Shown here: one piece after another, positions 7,798-13,595 of the stretch
How the letters are laid out: every line of letters begins with the position of its first letter
Position numbering within the stretch: the stretch's first letter is position 1
Source of the DNA: Gemmatimonadota bacterium
Lineage (GTDB): Bacteria; Gemmatimonadota; Gemmatimonadetes; Longimicrobiales; Gaopeijiaceae
Assembly: GCA_022826025.1 (NCBI GenBank)
Contig: JAJDVR010000206.1
Location: 1 to 32,857, forward strand
Reading direction: 5' to 3'
DNA: 32,857 nt
The notes under the pieces: generated by a model
Database searches by the model: none
What the model was told of the DNA's origin: nothing
Seen by the model: the letters and a program-made list of their open reading frames with translations, nothing else
Translations under genes and position numbers: made by a program

Positions 7798-8970
7798 TCA
7801 GGGCTCGGTGCTTGCCCTCCGGCCCGCGAGATACGCCGCCCAGTCCTCCATGACTCGGCGCCTGCGCTCGAACAGGTCGCTCCTGAAGTACGCTCCCTCG
7901 ACCCCGCCGACCTTGTGCGCCAGCGCCGCCTCGGCGACCGTGCGGTCCACGCCTGTCTCCGCGGCCCAGTCGCGGAACGAACTCCGCAGCCCGTGCACCG
8001 TGCTCGGGATGCCGAGGTCCCGAAACGCCCCCGCCACCTGCGGGCTCCGCAGCTCCAGCCCCTTGAAGCTGGGGAAGATCAGTCCCGATCCGTTCTCAAG
8101 CTCCCGCGCCCGCTCCAGCACCGCCAGCGCGCCCGACGACAGAGGCACCCGGTGCTCGCGTCCACCCTTCATGCGCTCCGCCGGCACCGTCCACGTCGCG
8201 CCGTCCCGGTCGATCTCCGGCCAGCGCGCCCGGCGCGCCTCGCTGCTCCTCGTCGTCGTCAGGGCCACGAACTCCAGACATAGCCGGATGCCCAGCCACG
8301 CTTCCGATGCCCGCACCGCCTCAAGCGCCGCCCCGACCTCGCCGTGGGGAAGGGCGCGGAAGTGCGTCCGGTGCCGCCCGCCCCGCGGCAGAGCCGCCGC
8401 GATGGCGTCGCCGGCCGGGTTGTCCTCCCGGTAACCCCTGGCCACCGCCCACTTCATCACCGCGCCGATGCGCCTCCGCACCCGCGCCGCCGTGGGGCGC
8501 TTCTCGTTCCAGATCGGCACCAGACAGGCCAGCACGTCGGCGGTCGTGATCTCGCCGACCCGCTTGTGTCCCAGCTTCGGGAACACGTAGTCCCGAAGAC
8601 ACTGCCGCCACTGCTTCTCGCTGGCGTTTCCCTTCCAGTTCTTGGCGTGGAGCGCGATTACCTTCTCGGCGGCCCGCTCGAACGTCGGCATGCCGCCGCT
8701 CCGGGGATCCATGCCCTTCTCGATGGCGCGCCGGTTCTCGAGCGCCTTCGCCCGCGCCTCGGCCAGCGTCACGACCGGATACGGACCCAAGCCGACGTTG
8801 AAGGGCCTGCCGCCGATCCGCATCCGCTGCGCCCACGTCTTCGACAGCCGTCCCGAGGCCGTAGGCTTGACCAACAGAGAGAGTCCGTATCCGCCGCGAC
8901 CGTCCCCGTACCGCCCCGGCCGCTTGACGGTCCGAACGAACGCGGCGCTCAGGCGTTTGGGTCGTGTCAT
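7798..8970 (-). CDS. P4-type tyrosine recombinase (integrase) of the element
   Basis: This 390-residue integrase cuts and rejoins DNA at the attachment sites through a covalent 3'-phosphotyrosine. The N-terminal arm-binding domain (about residues 1-90) has RYGDGRGGYGLSLLV and the P4-family segment GLGPYPVVTLAEARAKA. A SAM-like core-binding domain follows (about 98-185). The catalytic domain shows Arg241 (TTTRSSEARR), a basic hairpin with Lys268, His326 and Arg329 (HGLRSSFRDWA), His352 (ALAHK) and the nucleophile Tyr361 (AYFRSD). All catalytic residues are present, so it looks active. The ATG at 8970 is preferred because GGGAG lies 6 bases upstream. The gene begins about 160 bases from the right junction and reads into the element. 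A GGTTATCAC repeat lies 22 bases upstream of the start, which could allow autoregulation. Confidence 0.93.
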   Translation of the reverse strand: MTRPKRLSAAFVRTVKRPGRYGDGRGGYGLSLLVKPTASGRLSKTWAQRMRIGGRPFNVGLGPYPVVTLAEARAKALENRRAIEKGMDPRSGGMPTFERAAEKVIALHAKNWKGNASEKQWRQCLRDYVFPKLGHKRVGEITTADVLACLVPIWNEKRPTAARVRRRIGAVMKWAVARGYREDNPAGDAIAAALPRGGRHRTHFRALPHGEVGAALEAVRASEAWLGIRLCLEFVALTTTRSSEARRARWPEIDRDGATWTVPAERMKGGREHRVPLSSGALAVLERARELENGSGLIFPSFKGLELRSPQVAGAFRDLGIPSTVHGLRSSFRDWAAETGVDRTVAEAALAHKVGGVEGAYFRSDLFERRRRVMEDWAAYLAGRRASTEP

Positions 8971-8991
8971 GCGGTGCTCCCGGCGGATTTT

Positions 8992-9015
8992 GGTTATCAC
9001 CATAGGTTATCACTA
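8992..9015. promoter_or_regulatory. Paired candidate integrase arm-type sites, right end
   Basis: Two direct copies of GGTTATCACYA (8992-9002 and 9005-9015) lie 13 bases apart, between the integrase start and the right junction. A third copy lies at the left end (3416-3426). The layout fits arm-type sites or an integrase/excisionase-controlled promoter. Confidence 0.5.
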
Positions 9016-9128
9016 CATGACCAAGACTACACGAAACCGCCTGAGAGGTCAACGGACAGACAATACAAGTGATGGCAATGTGTTAGGCAGCATTACGATA
9101 CGTTATGGGACCTTGCTGAACGCCTATA

Positions 9129-9143
9129 GTGCGGAGGGATCGT
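9129..9143. repeat. Right attachment-site repeat (attR candidate)
   Basis: GTGCGGAGGGATCGT, one mismatch to 3340-3354. On the minus strand it reads ACG ATC CCT CCG CAC (TIPPH), in frame with the N-terminal half of the HNH gene. It marks the right junction of the element. Confidence 0.75.
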
Positions 9144-10187
9144 GCGCGTCTTGCGCCCCACGCTCAGCACCGATCCGTCCTTCGCATGCACCATCGCCAC
9201 GACCGCGGCGTCGCACGCCATCCGCCGCGACGTTTCCGCGGAAACGCGGACCCCGTCCAGATCCGAGCGCCCGGGCTCGCCTTCCGCCGCCAGAGTCGCG
9301 GCGTCGCAGTGGACCATGACCTGGTAGCGCTCCGCGCGGGTACCGGATTCGACGCGTGGTTCGCCGAGGTCACCGCCGTCCGAGTCATGAGAGCCGTCGC
9401 ATTCGCGCCTTCCGAAGCCCGCCGACAGCGCCCGCTCCGCCAGCAGCCCGACCGCGTCCGCACGGCGCTGCCTGGGCTTCGGTTCGGCATCGCCGGCAGC
9501 GCGCGAATCGTCGGCAGCATGCTCATCGCCGCTAGCGCGGGCAACGCTGGAGCCGCGCGAATCGCCGGCGCCCTCTTCGCGCCGGAACAGCGCATCGGAT
9601 GCCGCTTCCACGGCCCGCATCAGCACCGCCCCGACCTCCGGTTCAAGCCGCCCCTTCACCACGTACATCCCGTCGCCGTCCACGAAGACCGAGAAGGTTC
9701 GGCTGCGGTGCCGGGCCTCCTCGGCCGTCAGCTCGCCCTCGCGCGACAGCTTCTTCCACATGCGCACCATCCCCTCCAGTCTTGCCGCCGAACCGGCCTG
9801 CGCGAACTCGAGCAGCTCGGCTTCGCTTGCGGGCGTCGCCACGCGGGTGAGCGCCCGCACCTTCGTGTAAGAGATCCGGCCTTCCCGAAGAGCCTCGGCG
9901 GTCTGCGGCAGGCCCGCGAGTGCACGGGCCGTCCGGACCCGTTCGCGCGCCGGGCCGATCTTGATGCCGATTCTCCAGGCCAGCCACTCGGCGCAGGAGG
10001 AGTACTCGCCCTTCCAGCCGCCCCGGCGATCGAACTCGGCGATCAGGGCCATCATCCGCGCCTCGGCGGAGTTGATGCCCGCCGCCAGCTCCGCGATGCG
10101 TTCGCCGAGGCGGTAGAGTTCGTCGTCGCAATCATCAGCAACGCCGGCATCGGAGGGACCGGGGAGGAGGTCCGGAGATGCGATCAT
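9129..10187 (-). pseudogene. 5' half of a split DUF222-HNH endonuclease gene
   Basis: This is the N-terminal DUF222 part of a 13E12-type protein, about 353 residues up to the conserved TIPPH. It has a helical N-terminal domain with WKGEYSSCAEWLAWRIGI and RERVRTARALAGLPQTAEAL, then VDGDGMYVVKGRLEPEVGAVL, a variable low-complexity middle, and the pre-HNH segment CDAAVVAMVHAKDG. The frame then enters element sequence and stops 11 codons later (9093). The start at 10187 is fixed by AGGAG 5 bases upstream. The Zn-HNH part lies 5.8 kb away at 2833-3354. A stable truncated product without a nuclease domain is possible. The promoter of this gene now points at the integrase. Confidence 0.85.
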
Positions 10188-10394
10188 TGTTTCTCCTAAC
10201 ATGAGATGGTGCAATGATTTATGTACCAATATAACACCGCCCGAATCGGCCTCTCAGGATGGCCTGTACTGGCCTAAATCGGGTTGGGAGACCTCCGAAG
10301 GAAGAAGGGGCCCAGTTCGCCGTCAGAGGGCCCGTGAGCCCCTCGAAGGGGGAACCGGCTCTGGATCCCGGACATCCTCGAACCGTGAGACTCA

Positions 10395-10537
10395 GACTCC
10401 GTCAATGGCAGAACGGGACTACCGGATGTGAATTCGGCCGCACCGGCCGCTGGGTCAGTGCGACCCCAGGATCCTCGGACTCCGTCAATGGCAGAATGGG
10501 ACTACCAGATGTGAATTCGGGCCGGACCGGCTGCTGG
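10395..10537. repeat. Two 60-bp direct repeats in an intergenic region
   Basis: Copies at 10395-10453 and 10478-10537 share GACTCCGTCAATGGCAGAA, GGGACTACC, GATGTGAATTCGG and a GC-rich tail with only a few differences; the period is 83 bases. The surrounding 10188-10613 region contains no credible gene. It also holds the promoter region of the DUF222 gene, which is AT-rich around 10205-10235. The role of the repeat is unknown. Confidence 0.85.
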
Positions 10538-10613
10538 CGACGCGATGCTGGCGGCGCCGTTCAGCAACCCCGGGACGCGCCGGTTGGAGACAGTCGCGAT
10601 CCGCGAAGCCGGC

Positions 10614-11009
10614 TCACGCGCCCGGGATCACCCGGATGTCGGGACACTGCAGGAGTGACTCGTCCGCCGTGACCAGGATGAGTTCGTGCACCACGGCGGT
10701 GGCCGCGATGAAGCGGTCGGCCGGATCGTCATGACCGAGGCGGATGCTCCGGCTGCCGAGCGCGATGTCGAACGTCAAGGGGACCTCACGCATGGGCCGG
10801 ACGGTCAGGGCGGTGCGGATCCAGCTCCAGGGATCGGGGCGGAGGAGCACGCGTCCCTTTTCGGCCAGCACCAGCGCCTCCCAGACGCTGACGGCCGAAA
10901 GCGCCAGGGTGTTCGCCGGATCGATCAGTTCGCTGCACGCCCGGTCGGAAAGCCGATCGGGATCCAGCAGGCTCCAGAGCCAGATGTGGGTGTCGAGGAG
11001 GAGATTCAC
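10614..11009 (-). CDS. vapC: PIN-domain toxin (VapC/FitB type)
   Basis: This 131-residue PIN-domain ribonuclease toxin would cleave RNA with a Mg-dependent acidic cluster. The acidic residues visible are Asp6 (LLLDTHIWLW), Glu44 (SVWEAL), Asp95/Asp98 (DDPADRFIAATA) and Asp116 (VTADESL), all intact. The start is a GTG at 11009 that overlaps the stop of the upstream antitoxin gene (GTGA), giving tight translational coupling. Upstream ATGs in this frame would overlap the antitoxin extensively and do not fit the family's N-terminus. Neutralisation by the neighbouring antitoxin is inferred from the gene arrangement. Confidence 0.92.
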   Translation of the reverse strand: MNLLLDTHIWLWSLLDPDRLSDRACSELIDPANTLALSAVSVWEALVLAEKGRVLLRPDPWSWIRTALTVRPMREVPLTFDIALGSRSIRLGHDDPADRFIAATAVVHELILVTADESLLQCPDIRVIPGA

Positions 11010-11398
11010 GGCTTCCGGACATCGTTGGGCTCGCCGATGTGCGAGCGCAGTACGGCCCACTCGGAGGGTTCGGTCGCCGGGGACACGATGTCGCCGACGA
11101 TCTCACCGACATCGCTCATGGCGCCCATCCATTCTCCGCTGCCGGACTGGATACCAGCGCCCGTGTCAGGGGCTGGCCCGGCCGCCTCGGCCACAGTCTC
11201 CCGGACGCCCGGATTCGCCCGGTATCTGGCAGCCATCCGGGCTCGCTCGCGCACGATGCCGAGCGTGGATCTCGGGGCCGCGGAGCGGGCAAGCAGGTAG
11301 CGCAGTTCTCCCTCGAGCGAGCGATGGTTCGCCCTGGCTCGCGCCTTGAGGGCGGCGATGACGTCGTCGTCGACGTTGCGAATTGTGAGTACGCCCAT
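11006..11398 (-). CDS. FitA/VapB-like ribbon-helix-helix antitoxin
   Basis: This is a 130-residue antitoxin. The N-terminal 45 residues form an Arc/MetJ-type ribbon-helix-helix domain: GVLTIRNVDDDVIAALKARA, then NHRSLEGELRYLL. That domain binds its own promoter as a dimer. The C-terminal part, longer than in FitA (about 80 residues in total), should wrap the PIN toxin. GGAGG lies 4 bases before the ATG. It is the first gene of the pair and overlaps the toxin start by four bases. The long tail (about residues 70-130) is unusual and of unknown role. Confidence 0.88.
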   Translation of the reverse strand: MGVLTIRNVDDDVIAALKARARANHRSLEGELRYLLARSAAPRSTLGIVRERARMAARYRANPGVRETVAEAAGPAPDTGAGIQSGSGEWMGAMSDVGEIVGDIVSPATEPSEWAVLRSHIGEPNDVRKP

Positions 11399-11465
11399 GC
11401 GTCCTCCGTGCGCGTGAGGATGGCGGTGACGGTGTCTTCAGCGGTGGTGTGACGGCGTCGTCAGC

Positions 11466-11513
11466 GATGATGACAGCGTAACATATGCGAAACGCCTTCA
11501 TTATGCCATCATC
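11466..11513. promoter_or_regulatory. Candidate autoregulatory inverted repeat upstream of the antitoxin
   Basis: GATGATGACA (11466-11475) and TGCCATCATC (11504-11513) are inverted with one mismatch, 28 bases apart, in an AT-richer patch about 70-115 bases upstream of the antitoxin start. The arrangement suits an RHH antitoxin operator. FitA binds a related TGCTATCA-type repeat, but with a different arm order and spacing, so this is inference only. Confidence 0.4.
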
Positions 11514-11573
11514 AAACCGAGCGCCCTGCCGATCGGCGGGTTTGACTTCTGGGGACGGCAAGAACTCCCCCCC

Positions 11574-12653
11574 CTACAGCACCTCCCACTCCACGCCGTC
11601 GAACTGGCGAACGAAATCGGCGCCGTACGCCGATGACGGCGTCTGATATCCGGGCTTGAAGTCGCCCCTCAGCGCTCGCACTCCGATCGCCACCAGGGCC
11701 TTTGCGGTGAATCCGTAGGGATCGGGAACGCGCATGCGGGCGGCGGCGCGCCGGCCCCGGGCATCCTCGATTTCCGCGACCATGATCCCCTCGCTCGTCC
11801 CGCGCTCGGCGTCGCTCGGTCCCGGAGGTCCGCGGTCAACCATTCCGCGCAGCAGCGCCTGGGCCGCCCGTCCGGCCAGCAGCCAGCCGAGCCACCGGCT
11901 CAGCCTCATCAGCCGCGGGAGTCTTCTTCCCGCGCGATTGTAGGTCTCGATGTTCTCGATTCCCGTCGACCACCAGGCCGTCGACACGTCCGTGAGAGGG
12001 GTCACGAGAGCTTCGGTCGGCCCTCGCCCGAAGTCGAAGTCGTGCCGCAGGCTGCCCGCGGTGACCCGCCTGATCTCGCCGTCGCGCCGGATGCGCATCG
12101 CGTTTACGCTCTCGAGGGCGGTCTTGATCGTGCCGCGCGAGGCTCCGGAGCGCACCCACAGACCCAGCCGCAGAATGCGTCCCCCGGGATGCCGCGCGGC
12201 GAGATCGGCGATCAGGCAATCGCTCGGCACGACATCGAAGCCGGCGGCGGGCAGCACCATGATCCCCGCCGCGCTCGCCTCCGCGTCCCGGGCCGCGAGC
12301 GCTTCGCACACGGCGATCTCGCCGGTGATGTCCACATAGTGGGTGCGGGCCTCGAGACACGCCTCGAACATCGGCAGCGCCGTCCGCGAGAAGGGCCCGG
12401 CGCAGTGGAGCACCACATCGATGTCCTCCAGGGCCGCCGCGATCCCGGCCGCGTCGTCCAGGTCGAACGCGCGCGTCTCAGGCGGCCCGCGCCGGGATCC
12501 CCCGCCCGCAGTCACGGAATCGCCCATCGCCCCGAGCTTCCCCGCATCGCGGCCGGCGAGCACGGGCCACACGCCGGCCTCGACCGCCTCGGACGCGACC
12601 AGCCGGCCGGTGTAGCCGGTCGCGCCGTAGATCATCAGCTTTCGTTCGCGCAT
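11574..12653 (-). CDS. Saccharopine dehydrogenase-like oxidoreductase (trans-acting enoyl reductase type)
   Basis: This is a 359-residue NAD(P)-dependent oxidoreductase of the saccharopine dehydrogenase-like family. The N-terminal Rossmann fold has the nucleotide loop YGATGYTGR (Gly10, Gly13, Gly16). It is followed by ALEDIDVVLHCAGPFSR, HYVDITGE and LPAAGFDVVPSD, the conserved signature blocks of this family and of mycobacterial trans-acting enoyl reductases. The C-terminal domain ends with GADFVRQFDGVEWEV. The start at 12653 sits right before the Rossmann strand. An in-frame ATG 36 bases upstream would add an unlikely basic leader. The gene stands between two toxin-antitoxin pairs and has no operon partner. 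The substrate is unknown; true saccharopine dehydrogenase activity is unlikely. Confidence 0.85.
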   Translation of the reverse strand: MRERKLMIYGATGYTGRLVASEAVEAGVWPVLAGRDAGKLGAMGDSVTAGGGSRRGPPETRAFDLDDAAGIAAALEDIDVVLHCAGPFSRTALPMFEACLEARTHYVDITGEIAVCEALAARDAEASAAGIMVLPAAGFDVVPSDCLIADLAARHPGGRILRLGLWVRSGASRGTIKTALESVNAMRIRRDGEIRRVTAGSLRHDFDFGRGPTEALVTPLTDVSTAWWSTGIENIETYNRAGRRLPRLMRLSRWLGWLLAGRAAQALLRGMVDRGPPGPSDAERGTSEGIMVAEIEDARGRRAAARMRVPDPYGFTAKALVAIGVRALRGDFKPGYQTPSSAYGADFVRQFDGVEWEVL

Positions 12654-12800
12654 GAACCACAGGAGACGTCCCCTCCCGCCCCGCGGCAAGTGGCCACGGG
12701 CGCGGCTGGTCCGCTGCTCCGGTCCGACGTCCGTGCTCGTGGCTGCTCACGCCGAGGCCTGCGCGATGGGCGATGGCCTCGCGGCGCCGCACGCCAAGTG

Positions 12801-12825
12801 ATATTATTTTGATATCGTTTTGATA
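12801..12825 (+). promoter_or_regulatory. AT-rich promoter/operator of the second antitoxin-toxin pair
   Basis: A sharp AT-rich island in otherwise GC-rich DNA contains two direct copies of TTTTGATA (12807-12814 and 12818-12825), 11 bases apart (one helical turn). It ends 26 bases before the antitoxin start. It probably combines the promoter with an RHH antitoxin operator (inference). Confidence 0.5.
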
Positions 12826-12851
12826 CCCATGAGGCTTGAAGAGGTGAGAGC

Positions 12852-13112
12852 ATGCCCGACGTGGCGCTCCGGGGGATTCCGGAAGAGTTGCATCGAGAAC
12901 TGAAGGCGGCGGCCAGGAGAGGGCACCGCAGCCTGAACGGAGAGATCCTCGCGAGGCTGGCGGCTTCGGTTCGTCCGCAGCCGGTCGACGCGGCCGCTCT
13001 CCTGGAGCGAATCCGGCGTCGACACGAGGCCCTGGGGCCCATCGATTTGAAGGAGAGGACACTGCGCCGACTTCGAAATGAAGGACGGAGGCGCTGGAGG
13101 AGAGGCGAGTAG
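12852..13112 (+). CDS. FitA-like ribbon-helix-helix antitoxin
   Basis: This is an 86-residue antitoxin. An RHH domain at the N-terminus (DVALRGIPEELHRELKAAA, then GHRSLNGEILARLA) is followed by a basic C-terminal toxin-binding tail ending RRRWRRGE. The length fits FitA. The ATG follows the purine-rich GAGGTGAGAG. It is co-directional with the PIN toxin 63 bases downstream. The N-terminal domain shares the HRSL..E motif with the antitoxin at 11006, but the tails differ, so the two systems are probably separately specific. Confidence 0.87.
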   Translation: MPDVALRGIPEELHRELKAAARRGHRSLNGEILARLAASVRPQPVDAAALLERIRRRHEALGPIDLKERTLRRLRNEGRRRWRRGE

Positions 13113-13142
13113 GTCCGGAGTTGGCGACTGTGGCGGCGGGCG

Positions 13143-13179
13143 GATGAACCGGAGGCAGATGAACCTGAGGCGGTCATGA
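13143..13179 (+). repeat. Tandem 15-bp repeat forming a tiny coupled ORF before the toxin
   Basis: Two copies of GATGAACCKGAGGCR (13143-13157 and 13158-13172), each holding an ATG and a GGAGG- or GAGG-like sequence. The ATG at 13144 opens an 11-codon frame (MNRRQMNLRRS) whose TGA overlaps the toxin ATG at 13176. It may simply be a duplicated ribosome site, or a leader that couples toxin translation. Confidence 0.55.
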
Positions 13180-13571
13180 TCGTCGTCGACACCAACGTGA
13201 TGGTGCGCTTCGTCGTCGGCGGCCGTCAGGGAGCGGATGCCGCGCGGCTCTTTCTGAAGGACCCGGAGTGGGCCGCGCCCGCGATCCTCATGAGCGAGCT
13301 GACGAACGTGCTGCTGGGCTTCGTGCGCCGAGGTTCGATGACCCCGGACCAGGCCAAGGCCATGTGCGACGACGCGGCCACCGTGCTGGGCCCCCGCGTG
13401 ATCAGCGTCCCGCCCGACCGCGTCATGGATGTCGCTCTGGAGTGCGGACTCACCGCGTACGACGCCGAGTTCGTGGTGGTTGCGCGGCAACTGGGGGTCC
13501 GGCTGGCCACTGGCGACAAGGCAACTCTGTCAGGCGCCGGCGATGTGGCCGTGGGCCGCCGAGTGTGGTGA
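13176..13571 (+). CDS. vapC: PIN-domain toxin (VapC type)
   Basis: This 131-residue PIN-domain ribonuclease has its acidic metal site intact: Asp5 (MIVVDTNVMVRF), Glu41 (SELTNVLLGF), Asp96 (TAYDAEFVVVARQLG) and Asp114 (LATGDKATL). The last motif is the classical VapC C-terminal signature. The start is immediately downstream of GAGGCGG within a tandem repeat. It pairs with the RHH antitoxin 63 bases upstream. It converges with the S9 peptidase gene 24 bases downstream, with no obvious terminator between them. Confidence 0.92.
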   Translation: MIVVDTNVMVRFVVGGRQGADAARLFLKDPEWAAPAILMSELTNVLLGFVRRGSMTPDQAKAMCDDAATVLGPRVISVPPDRVMDVALECGLTAYDAEFVVVARQLGVRLATGDKATLSGAGDVAVGRRVW

Positions 13572-13595
13572 ATTCGACGGCCCGGCCACCGCCGA

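Larger units (their letters stand above)
3340..9143. mobile_element. Integrative element inserted into a DUF222-HNH gene
   Basis: This is a segment of about 5.8 kb flanked by the 15-bp imperfect direct repeat GTGCGGnGGGATCGT (3340-3354 and 9129-9143, one mismatch). It separates the N- and C-terminal halves of one HNH gene. Both repeat copies encode TIPPH in the same codon phase, so excision between them would restore an open frame of about 521 codons. A P4-type tyrosine recombinase is encoded next to the right end and is transcribed inward. Other contents are a signal peptidase I, a beta-propeller lipoprotein, an HU-like remnant, simple and diverged repeats and one unrecognised gene. No conjugation, replication or transposase gene is seen, so mobility beyond excision and integration would need help in trans. 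Confidence 0.8.

Noticed and set aside
10395-10537. The direct repeats as a CRISPR array
   Set aside because: There are only two copies, the repeat is longer than the spacer (60 versus about 24 bases), and no cas genes are near.
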